A stretch of DNA of 34,589 nt from contig NZ_KI914868.1 of NCBI RefSeq assembly GCF_000520555.1, positions 97,033 through 131,621 on the forward strand, in the 5' to 3' direction. The notes below the pieces were generated by a model, which saw only the letters and a program-made list of their open reading frames with translations, was not told the DNA's origin and did no database searches. This document shows positions 1-8,238 of the stretch, in pieces. The DNA is from Arthrobacter sp. Br18 (GTDB lineage Bacteria; Actinomycetota; Actinomycetes; Actinomycetales; Micrococcaceae). The position numbers were made by a program, and so were the translations under genes. Positions within the stretch are counted from its first letter, which is position 1; each line of letters begins with the position of its first letter.

Positions 1-3000
1 TTCACGAGGGCGGCCGCCCACTCCAGCCACTGCACGTTGTTCCGCAGAAGTTGCTGTCCCGCCGGAGTGAACGGATTCCAGGAAGCGGGCAATACGATGC
101 CCGGAATGTCCGCGGCTCCGCCCGCAAGCCCGCGCACGGCTCCCTGGACGGCCAGCAGCGCCCCGGTCAGTTCCGGGACGTCCTTCGCTTTGATCTCGAC
201 GCCGGGCCGGGTCACCGCGGCGAACTGCTCCCCGACGGCGAGGAGCCGCTTCTTCCGGCCGAAGAACCCCGACTCGGCGGCTGTCACCGCCTGTGCATGA
301 AGGTCGGCGATCGGCAGATCCAGCGCCTCGGGCACCACCCTGTCCAGTCCGGGATGGGACGCTGCGAGGAAAGCCGCCAGCTGGGCGCCTAGCGTGCGGG
401 TCGCCTCCGCCCAGCGCGCCGTGTTGGCTTCGTCGAGGACGTCCATGTCGACGTCGGCTACACGGAGGAGAGCCGCCAGCGTGGCCAGCTCCGCCGGAGT
501 CCGCGCCGACAGCAGGACTTTGAACAACTCCTCCGACACCGGCAGCTGCTCCAGCGCCGCCTGCAGCCGCTTCGCCGCGTCGCCCACGGCCGCTGCTTCT
601 TTCGCATCCAACGGGTCGTCGATGAAACCCCACGGGTGCCGCTCATTCGCGGCAGCAGGTTCGGCCACCTCCGGTAGTTCAGCGAGAATACTGCGCAGCT
701 GCTGCAGGAGGGGCAGCGAGACCCCCTCGGCGAAAGCTTCCGGGATGGGAAGCGGCGGAACCTCGTCCCCCACGGCAAGTTCCTGGGTCCGCGCCGTGTA
801 GAGGGACAGTTCGGCGCCGTTGTCCTCGTGCAGCCGGGCGGCGTAGCGCACGAGCCCGCGGCGGGCGTTGTGCAGCTCCCCGAGGGCGGCGTCGAGCCCC
901 TGCCGGTCCGGGTCCACGACATGGTCCAGTGCCAAGCGGATCTGTTGCCGCACGGCCGAGGGCTTGCTGGCCTTGTCGTGCAGGTCGAGGGAGAACACGC
1001 CCATTCCAACCTCGTCCAGGCGCTTCTGCACCACGTCCAGTGCGGCGCGCTTCTCGGCGACGAAGAGAACCCGCTTTCCCTCGGCGATCGCCCGGGTCAG
1101 GAGGTTCGTGATGGTCTGGGACTTTCCGGTGCCGGGCGGGCCTTCCAGGACGAACGTCCGCTCCGCGACCGCTTCGGCAATGGCCTGCAGCTGGGAGGAA
1201 TCCGCCGGGATAGGGGTGCTCGCGGCAAGCTGGTCGAGGTCGACGTCGGGAACAGCAGGCACGGGATCCACGAAGGTCTCCGTGGGGGTGTGGACGAGGT
1301 GATTCACCAGGGGGTTCGTGGACAGCAGTTCCCAGTGCTCGTCGAGGTCCTTCCAGAGCCGGAACTTGGCGAACTGCAGGATGGACAGGTCGACAGTGGG
1401 CTCCACGCGGAAGGGCAGGTTCTTCTCGGCGATGGCCCTCCGGACGGCGTCGAACGCAGCGTGGAGGTCGATGCCTGAATCGTCCTCGAGCGGTTCGGCC
1501 AGCCCCGGGATTTCCAGGCCGAGGGTCAGCCGGAGTTTCTCGAGGAGGCAATAGTTCGGGGTGGAGGTGCCGGCGTCGTCGAGACTGATCTGGTAGGCAC
1601 CCTGCTTGGTGGTGGGGCGCAGCCGTGCGGGCACGAGGACGAGCGGTGAGCGCAGCTCCTTGCCGTCGAGACTCCAGACCAGGGAACCGAGCGCCAGGTA
1701 CAGGTTGTTGGCTCCCGTCTCCTCCACGAGGGTCCTCGCCTTGTAGGCAAGGTTGCGCATCCGGGTCTGGTAGGCGTCCGCCGTGACATCCGCGAAGACG
1801 GCCTTCCGGCTGACCAGGATGTCCGCCAACTGATCCTGCGGGAGGTCCCGGCCGAAGCGGATGCCCCGGTCCGCCTGCATGGCGGAGACATCGTCCGACG
1901 GCAGGAGGGTGATGGTGGCGCCGCTGTTGATCAGATCCTCGAACTGGCCCACCCGGGCATCGGGGACGGCAAGCGGGAACCGGGCGGTCTTGGTGAAGTT
2001 GATGAGCCGGTTGCGCAGGCTCAGATCAAGCAGGGCATTCTTCCACTGGCTGACGCGCGGGGGCATGTCCGGCCGTTGCGGCCGCGGGCTCCGAGTCGGC
2101 GTGCCCATGGGCGCAGTGGCGGGTGCTTCCTGGCGCGCCGGGGTGTATTCGATCACGGAGACCTGGCCGTTGGCGTCGGTGACCCGTGCCGGAATCGGCA
2201 GGACTCCGGTGTGCCGGGCACCGTAAATGTCCACCACTCCGAGGACCTCGTCCAGCTCGCCGGTGAGCCACCGGGCGTACGGGCGGTCGTGCAGCTCCTG
2301 CATGGTGGTGTCGGCGGAATTTGTGATCAGTGTGGTTTCGACCAGGCGGATCCGTTCGAGATCGATGGCATTGACCAGCAGTGCCGGTTCTTCGAGCGCC
2401 GGCGTCTTGAAGTTCGCCTCGTCCCTCCAGTAGCCGAGGAAGATGTGCCCGTGCACCAGCCACAGGTTCGCCTGCAATCCGGCGAATTCGAGCGCGGCGG
2501 CCAGGACGACGACGGTGTCCAGGCAGGTGCCGAAGCGCCCTCCCAGGACCTCCTCCGCGGTGCGGATCCGCTGCGCCTGCTGCCCCCAGGACGCGGGCGG
2601 CTCGCTGTACCGGATACTGCGGTTCTTCATCGCCGTCACCAGGGCTTCCGCAACGGCATCGACCCGCTCCGGTCCGGCCTGGTAGCCCTGCAGGGATCCG
2701 CTGCCGGTGGTGGCCTTCAGCAGATCCGAGGCCTCGGAGCAGAGCGTGGCGATGGCCGGATGGTTGGGCTGGACGAACGCCGCGAGGGATTCGAGGGACA
2801 GCAGGCCTGGACGGTAGACCCAGTGGTGTGCAGCGAACAGTTCGATGTCGTTGGACTGCTCGGCGATGAGTTCGCCGTCGGCCTCGAGCCTGGCGTGCAC
2901 GGTGCCGTGCTGGCGGTCCTGCAGTTGCAGCATGGGGGCGGGGTCGGCCAACAGATCAGGCTCGGCGATGGTCACGGCTTCGCCCGCGGGCAGGTCCAAA

Positions 3001-4313
3001 TAGTGTTCCAAGGGGCGGGAGACCGTCCCGGAATTTCCTGTGATGCTGAGCTTCAGCACCGCGCCGCGGATCTCGGCACCGCCGTTGGTGACGGTGAGTC
3101 TGCTGACGATGCGACGTCCGTTGTAGGCCATGACGTAGCTGAGGTCGGCGGAGGCTTCGAAGGACATGCTGACGTCGGCGTGGGGCAGTGGCTGGGGCTG
3201 TTCATCCGATTCGGCCGCCGGGTTCTTCATCGCCGTCACCAGGGCTTCCGCAACGGCATCGACCCGCTCCGGTCCGGCCTGGTAGCCCTGCAGGGATCCG
3301 CTGCCGGTGGTGGCCTTCAGCAGATCCGAGGCCTCGGAGCAGAGCGTGGCGATGGCCGGATGGTTGGGCTGGACGAACGCCGCGAGGGATTCGAGGGACA
3401 GCAGGCCTGGACGGTAGACCCAGTGGTGTGCAGCGAACAGTTCGATGTCGTTGGACTGCTCGGCGATGAGTTCGCCGTCGGCCTCGAGCCTGGCGTGCAC
3501 GGTGCCGTGCTGGCGGTCCTGCAGTTGCAGCATGGGGGCGGGGTCGGCCAACAGATCAGGCTCGGCGATGGTCACGGCTTCGCCCGCGGGCAGGTCCAAA
3601 TAGTGTTCCAAGGGGCGGGAGACCGTCCCGGAATTTCCTGTGATGCTGAGCTTCAGCACCGCGCCGCGGATCTCGGCACCGCCGTTGGTGACGGTGAGTC
3701 TGCTGACGATGCGACGTCCGTTGTAGGCCATGACGTAGCTGAGGTCGGCGGAGGCTTCGAAGGACATGCTGACGTCGGCGTGGGGCAGTGGCTGGGGCTG
3801 TTCATCCGATTCGGCCGCCGCCAGTTCCGGGGCGGGGGATTCTTCGGCCTCCTCCACATTCGGAGCCGAGGAGTGGCAGATCGGCTGGGTAATTCGGTAT
3901 TCCTGCAGCACCGACCGGATCTGCTCGGCGCTCGGGTCGACCCCGATCGAGTGGAGCAGCCGAGCCGTGGTGTCGAGGTAGCGCTGGACGTCGTCGTCGG
4001 TGAACGGCTCGTTGTGGGCCCAGAGGTTGCGGACCTGGCGCATCTCGCCGGCGTAGGCGCGGGCCTCCGGTGTCAGGTTGAAGGGAAAGCCGAGGGTGCC
4101 GAGGCGTTCCGTGAGCATACGCAGCTGAACCTGCGGATCGGTCGCTCTGTACAGCTTCGATTCGCGGTGCTCAAGGTCATCCTTGTGCTCCAGGACGCGG
4201 GTCCACTCGACGCCGGGAGCGGCCTGGGCCATGGCCGTGCGGATGAAAGGCTCGAGCCCGCTGGACAGAATATCCAGTGCGCGTCCTATGACCTCCCGAT
4301 TGGTAAGCTCCAT
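1..4313 (-). CDS. Giant Swt1-HEPN / transglutaminase-like / DUF4011 SF1 helicase, 3' end cut by window
   Basis: The reading frame stays open from an ATG at 4313 (AAGGGG Shine-Dalgarno, about 7 nt upstream) to the window edge, 1437 codons, with the C-terminus missing. Residues 1-120 look like a Swt1-type HEPN domain with the RNase-type motif R-x4-H (RNLWAH, near residue 95-100). A beta-rich region follows, then a transglutaminase-like segment (about 480-630) with GTCLDT and HGHIFLGYW. DUF4011 starts near 756 (WKNALLDLSLRNRLINF), and an SF1 helicase Walker A GPPGTGKS lies at 1058-1065. Related DUF4011/HEPN helicases usually carry helicase motifs IV-VI and often a Vsr-like nuclease and DUF3320 beyond this point, which cannot be seen here. 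The family is implicated in anti-phage defence. A 200-residue segment is exactly duplicated (about 165-365 and 365-565), splitting the transglutaminase-like region. The domain calls are firm; a defence role is inference. Confidence 0.88.
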   Translation of the reverse strand, partial: MELTNREVIGRALDILSSGLEPFIRTAMAQAAPGVEWTRVLEHKDDLEHRESKLYRATDPQVQLRMLTERLGTLGFPFNLTPEARAYAGEMRQVRNLWAHNEPFTDDDVQRYLDTTARLLHSIGVDPSAEQIRSVLQEYRITQPICHSSAPNVEEAEESPAPELAAAESDEQPQPLPHADVSMSFEASADLSYVMAYNGRRIVSRLTVTNGGAEIRGAVLKLSITGNSGTVSRPLEHYLDLPAGEAVTIAEPDLLADPAPMLQLQDRQHGTVHARLEADGELIAEQSNDIELFAAHHWVYRPGLLSLESLAAFVQPNHPAIATLCSEASDLLKATTGSGSLQGYQAGPERVDAVAEALVTAMKNPAAESDEQPQPLPHADVSMSFEASADLSYVMAYNGRRIVSRLTVTNGGAEIRGAVLKLSITGNSGTVSRPLEHYLDLPAGEAVTIAEPDLLADPAPMLQLQDRQHGTVHARLEADGELIAEQSNDIELFAAHHWVYRPGLLSLESLAAFVQPNHPAIATLCSEASDLLKATTGSGSLQGYQAGPERVDAVAEALVTAMKNRSIRYSEPPASWGQQAQRIRTAEEVLGGRFGTCLDTVVVLAAALEFAGLQANLWLVHGHIFLGYWRDEANFKTPALEEPALLVNAIDLERIRLVETTLITNSADTTMQELHDRPYARWLTGELDEVLGVVDIYGARHTGVLPIPARVTDANGQVSVIEYTPARQEAPATAPMGTPTRSPRPQRPDMPPRVSQWKNALLDLSLRNRLINFTKTARFPLAVPDARVGQFEDLINSGATITLLPSDDVSAMQADRGIRFGRDLPQDQLADILVSRKAVFADVTADAYQTRMRNLAYKARTLVEETGANNLYLALGSLVWSLDGKELRSPLVLVPARLRPTTKQGAYQISLDDAGTSTPNYCLLEKLRLTLGLEIPGLAEPLEDDSGIDLHAAFDAVRRAIAEKNLPFRVEPTVDLSILQFAKFRLWKDLDEHWELLSTNPLVNHLVHTPTETFVDPVPAVPDVDLDQLAASTPIPADSSQLQAIAEAVAERTFVLEGPPGTGKSQTITNLLTRAIAEGKRVLFVAEKRAALDVVQKRLDEVGMGVFSLDLHDKASKPSAVRQQIRLALDHVVDPDRQGLDAALGELHNARRGLVRYAARLHEDNGAELSLYTARTQELAVGDEVPPLPIPEAFAEGVSLPLLQQLRSILAELPEVAEPAAANERHPWGFIDDPLDAKEAAAVGDAAKRLQAALEQLPVSEELFKVLLSARTPAELATLAALLRVADVDMDVLDEANTARWAEATRTLGAQLAAFLAASHPGLDRVVPEALDLPIADLHAQAVTAAESGFFGRKKRLLAVGEQFAAVTRPGVEIKAKDVPELTGALLAVQGAVRGLAGGAADIPGIVLPASWNPFTPAGQQLLRNNVQWLEWAAALV
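2621..3820. repeat. Perfect 600-bp tandem direct duplication inside the DUF4011 helicase gene
   Basis: Bases 2621-3220 and 3221-3820 appear identical throughout by eye. The unit length is exactly 600, so the minus-strand reading frame is kept and 200 residues are repeated. The flanks (cggatactgc on the left, ccagttccgg on the right) give a sensible protein if one copy is removed. The boundaries show no microhomology, and one boundary falls inside the transglutaminase-like domain, so this is not a domain duplication. It is either a very recent tandem duplication or an assembly artefact. Confidence 0.97.
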
Positions 4314-4333
4314 CACTTTCCCCTTCAGCCCCA

Positions 4334-4362
4334 GCTATAACTTGCGTCACGCCGTCGGGTAA
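4334..4362 (-). promoter_or_regulatory. Possible promoter of the HEPN-DUF4011 helicase gene
   Basis: On the minus strand TTACCC (4362-4357) and TATAGC (4339-4334) are separated by 17 bases and sit about 20 bases upstream of the ATG at 4313. The match to sigma-70 consensus is only partial. The 248-base gap between this gene and the divergent helicase gene at 4562 must hold both promoters. I could not place the rightward one with any confidence. Confidence 0.3.
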
Positions 4363-4561
4363 GCGTAGTACGCGAAGGGCCGGATGGCCCCAGTGGGAGG
4401 CGGATAACGCGCCAACCACTCAGGGCATCCCAGTGTGCTGGCGTCTGGTTGATGACTGCCTCATCCTGCTCAGGCGAGCCCTGCCGAATATGTACGACCT
4501 CCTTGCTACATTCGAACCAGCGCCCGGGAACCGTCCCGCGGGCATTGCCACTGGGGGCATC

Positions 4562-7500
4562 ATGTTCTTACTCGACCCGCTGACGTCCGGTGTGGAGAAG
4601 GACCTGATTTTTTCCGCCACTGATCTGGTGGGTGCCAGCGAGTGCGAATACCGCACTCTGCGGATCCTCGATGAGAAGCTGGGTCACACCCCCAAGGCCG
4701 AGTTCGACGACGACGAGATGCAGATGCGCGCCGGCAAACTGGGTGATATTCACGAAGAGAGGGTCCTCGCAGACCTCGTTGACCAGTACGGGCCGTGGGA
4801 CGCGGACCGGGGCGCCGGCGTCTATGAGGTTGAGCGAGGTGCGCCGGACCGCGCCGGGTTGGCCAGCAAACACCAGGAGACCGCTGTAGCGCTCTCCGCG
4901 GGCGCCGACGTCGTCTTCCAGGCCACGTTCTTCGATGGGGAGTTTCTGGGCTTTGCGGACTTCATCGTCAAGCAAGCCCCCGGAAAGGAAGCCGCTGGAC
5001 GGTACGCCGTCTGGGATACGAAGCTGGCCCGGCATGCCAAAGTGGGTGCACTCCTCCAACTGGCGGCCTACGGTGACCAGTTGATTCGACTCGGATTCGA
5101 TCCCGCACCGGGCGTGACCCTCGTCCTCGGCAACCTTGACCGCAGCGTCCACTCGCTCACCGACCTGCTTCCCGTCTACCGCGAACGGCGGGATCGATTC
5201 CGCACCCTGACGGCAGGACATCGGGCACGTGGCTCGTCCGTGGAATGGCAACAGGTCGGCGTCATTCACTGCGGCCGCTGCAACTACTGCGCCGAGCAGG
5301 TAACCGCCCATGGCGACCTGCTCATGGTGTCCGGCATGACGGGGTTACAACGGAAGAAGCTGATCAAGGACGGCACCACCACGATTGATGCGCTCGCTCA
5401 GCTGCCGGATGACAAGACAAAAGGCGCGCTCGTGCGCTTGCGGGACCAGGCACGGATGCAGACAGGCCACGCGGAGATCGACGGCTCCCGCACTTTCCCG
5501 AAGAATGGCGTCGAGCACACCCTCAGCTACCGGGTGCTCGACGATCACACGTTGGCGGCAATCCCCAAATTTAGCGCCGGAGACATCTTCTTCGACTTCG
5601 AGGGAGACCCGCTCTGGCAGGAACCCTCCACCGGCACGTGGGGACTCGAGTACCTCTTCGGGGTGATCGAAGCACCGGAGCAATCGAGCACTCCCGTTTT
5701 CCGGCCGTTCTGGGCTCATTCCCGCAGCGCTGAACGGCGCGCCTTCCTCGAGTTCCTGGAGTACGTGGAGAAACGCCGGGCAGACCACTCCGATATGCAT
5801 ATCTATCACTACGCGCCGTACGAGAAGACTGCGCTCCGCAACCTCTCGCTTCGCCACGCTGCCGGCGAGGACATCGTCGACGACTGGCTACGGAGCGGCC
5901 TCCTGGTGGACCTGTATGCCACAGTGCGGCACTCGCTCCGGATTTCGGCGGCCTCCTATTCCATCAAGGAACTGGAGCCCCTCTATATGGGAGACAACCT
6001 CCGCAGCGGGGACGTCGTCGACGCCGGCGCCTCCGTGGTTGCCTACGCCAAGTACTGTGCGGCGCGGGACGACGGCGACACAGTAACCGCCGATTCGGTC
6101 CTCGCCTCCATCTCCGACTACAACGAATACGACTGTCTCTCTACGCTGCGCCTGCGCGACTGGCTCCTGCAGTTGTGCGGCCACAACCTCGCGGGAGCGG
6201 ACAATGCCGTCCCGAAGCCAGGCGATAAGCAGGAACAAGCCCTCCCCCGGGAGGCGAAGGCCGCGGACGAACCAACACCAGAGGAGCTCCGTCTCCAGGA
6301 GTTCCTGGCCCAACTCCCCGTGGATCGTGCGCTAACACCGGAAGAACAAGCCACTGCCATGGTGGCCGCCGCAACCGGCTATCACCGCCGTGAGCGCAAG
6401 AAGTTCTGGTGGGAGCACTTCGACAGACTCGGAACAGACACGGACAGCTGGTCCGACAAGCGCAACGTCTTCGTGGTGGAATCCGCCTCGGTGGTGAGGG
6501 ACTGGGCCACAGCCACGCCTACGGGGAGTCTGAAGGCCCGCGCTGTCCAGTTGCGGGGCACCATGACCGAGGGCTCGGATTTCCGCCCGGGCTCCACGTG
6601 GTTTCGAATGTTCGATGCGCCCCTGCCCGACGGTTTCGAGACCCCCGACAACAACCCCCGGCAAAGGGGCGGCCTTTTCGGTACGGTCGTCGAGCAGGTT
6701 GAGGATGACCCGGAAACCCCGGACACAACCCTCACCATCTGGGAGAAAGCCACAAAAAAGATCCCGCCCTATCCGCACTTTCCGGTCGCTCTGACGGACG
6801 ACGAGCCGATTCCGACGAAGTACATCGAGGCTTCCCTCGCTGAACTCGCGGGCGCTGTCGGTGCAAGCGTGCCGGCCCTGCCCAATCATCCCGGCCTCGA
6901 CATCCTGCGCAAATCCAGCCCGCGGCTGGCGACGCTGGATGCCCTCCCCATCGTTCTGCACGACGACGCCGGCCAAGCCGACTACATCACCGCCATCACC
7001 CGGGCCGTGGAGGATCTGAACCACTCGTACCTTGCCGTTCAGGGGCCACCCGGCACAGGCAAGACCTACGTGGGATCCCATGTCATTGCCCACCTCGTCG
7101 CCCGGGGCTGGAAAGTCGGCGTCGTCGGGCAGTCCCATTCCGTCGTCGAGAACCTCCTCCGGAGGGCTATCACATCGGGGGTCGATCCGAAGCGCGTGGC
7201 CAAGAAGCTGCAGACGCCCCACGAGGTCCCGTGGACACACACCTCGGACACCGCCGTCGGCACCCTGCTCGCGGACGACGGCGGTTGTCTCGTCGGTGGT
7301 ACCGCCTGGGTGATGACGGGCAAGCAGGTACCGCCCGGCTCCCTGGACCTCCTGGTGATCGACGAAGCCGGTCAGTATTCGCTGGCCAACACGCTCGCAG
7401 TGTCCCGGGCCGCACAACGACTGCTGCTGCTGGGTGACCCGCAGCAGTTGCCGCAGGTCACCCAGGGCTCGCATCCGGAGCCGGTAGACGAATCCGCGCT

Positions 7501-8158
7501 TGGCTGGCTGTCAGCCGGTCATGCCACACTCCCTGAGGACCGTGGGTATTTTCTGGCCGACTCCTGGCGGATGCATCCCGGGCTCTGTGAGGTCGTGTCC
7601 CGGTTGAGCTACGACGGGAAGCTCGACTCCGCTCCGGCCGCCGCGGAACGGCAGTTGGCTGGGCTGCCGGCGGGGGTCGAGATCGTTCTCGTCGACCATA
7701 CCGGGCGGACCACCGCATCGGAGGAGGAAGCCGCGGTGGTGGTCGATCAGGCCCGGCAGCACCTTGGATTGATGTGGCGCCCCGGCGGGAATGAACCCAC
7801 TGGACCCCTGAACCAGACAGATCTGCTGGTAGTTGCCGCGTACAACGCCCAGGTGCAGAAGATCCGGGCCGCACTGGACAAGGCGGACCTTCCGGACATC
7901 CGGGTCGGAACGGTGGACAAGTTCCAGGGACAGGAGGCACCGGTGGTCCTCGTTTCCATGGCCTGCTCAGCAGTTGCAGAAGCACCGCGTGGCATGGACT
8001 TCCTCCTGAACCGCAACCGCATCAACGTCGCGATCTCAAGGGGTCAATGGCGCGCCGTCGTCATCCGCTCGCGGGAACTGACCAATCACATGCCCACGCG
8101 GCCCTCAAGCCTCGAGGAGTTGGGTGCGTTCATCGGGCTGGGAACGGTCCGGACCTGA
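4562..8158 (+). CDS. TM0106-family RecB-like nuclease / RNase H-like / UPF1-type SF1 helicase
   Basis: A 1198-residue protein. I chose the ATG at 4562 because homology starts there (MFLLDPLTSG) and a GGGGG tract lies 5 nt upstream; an earlier in-frame ATG at 4433 adds 43 unlikely residues. The N-terminal third is a RecB/Cas4-like PD-(D/E)xK nuclease with GFADF near 130, WDTK near 150, QLAAY after it, and a CGRCNYC cysteine cluster near 240. A DnaQ/RNase-H-like fold follows (FFDFEGDP near 343, NEYDC near 520). The C-terminal half is an SF1B UPF1-like helicase with Walker A GPPGTGKT at 828-835, DEAG near 933, GDPQQLPQ, VDKFQGQE near 1117 and RINVAISRG near 1153. All key motifs appear intact. 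It is the first gene of a two-gene unit with the NERD helicase. The function is unproven, but the nuclease-helicase composition suggests processing of foreign or damaged nucleic acid. Confidence 0.9.
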   Translation: MFLLDPLTSGVEKDLIFSATDLVGASECEYRTLRILDEKLGHTPKAEFDDDEMQMRAGKLGDIHEERVLADLVDQYGPWDADRGAGVYEVERGAPDRAGLASKHQETAVALSAGADVVFQATFFDGEFLGFADFIVKQAPGKEAAGRYAVWDTKLARHAKVGALLQLAAYGDQLIRLGFDPAPGVTLVLGNLDRSVHSLTDLLPVYRERRDRFRTLTAGHRARGSSVEWQQVGVIHCGRCNYCAEQVTAHGDLLMVSGMTGLQRKKLIKDGTTTIDALAQLPDDKTKGALVRLRDQARMQTGHAEIDGSRTFPKNGVEHTLSYRVLDDHTLAAIPKFSAGDIFFDFEGDPLWQEPSTGTWGLEYLFGVIEAPEQSSTPVFRPFWAHSRSAERRAFLEFLEYVEKRRADHSDMHIYHYAPYEKTALRNLSLRHAAGEDIVDDWLRSGLLVDLYATVRHSLRISAASYSIKELEPLYMGDNLRSGDVVDAGASVVAYAKYCAARDDGDTVTADSVLASISDYNEYDCLSTLRLRDWLLQLCGHNLAGADNAVPKPGDKQEQALPREAKAADEPTPEELRLQEFLAQLPVDRALTPEEQATAMVAAATGYHRRERKKFWWEHFDRLGTDTDSWSDKRNVFVVESASVVRDWATATPTGSLKARAVQLRGTMTEGSDFRPGSTWFRMFDAPLPDGFETPDNNPRQRGGLFGTVVEQVEDDPETPDTTLTIWEKATKKIPPYPHFPVALTDDEPIPTKYIEASLAELAGAVGASVPALPNHPGLDILRKSSPRLATLDALPIVLHDDAGQADYITAITRAVEDLNHSYLAVQGPPGTGKTYVGSHVIAHLVARGWKVGVVGQSHSVVENLLRRAITSGVDPKRVAKKLQTPHEVPWTHTSDTAVGTLLADDGGCLVGGTAWVMTGKQVPPGSLDLLVIDEAGQYSLANTLAVSRAAQRLLLLGDPQQLPQVTQGSHPEPVDESALGWLSAGHATLPEDRGYFLADSWRMHPGLCEVVSRLSYDGKLDSAPAAAERQLAGLPAGVEIVLVDHTGRTTASEEEAAVVVDQARQHLGLMWRPGGNEPTGPLNQTDLLVVAAYNAQVQKIRAALDKADLPDIRVGTVDKFQGQEAPVVLVSMACSAVAEAPRGMDFLLNRNRINVAISRGQWRAVVIRSRELTNHMPTRPSSLEELGAFIGLGTVRT

Positions 8159-8238
8159 TTGCCACGCCTCACACCAGCTCATCCGGAATACAGACGCTCG
8201 CCGCAACGGCGAGCGGAGCCATCGTAGAGGGGAACAGA

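Noticed and set aside
2076-4340. A 754-codon open frame on the plus strand
   Set aside because: It is antisense to the HEPN-DUF4011 helicase, is inflated by the 600-bp duplication and has no recognisable domain; high-GC DNA commonly leaves such frames open.
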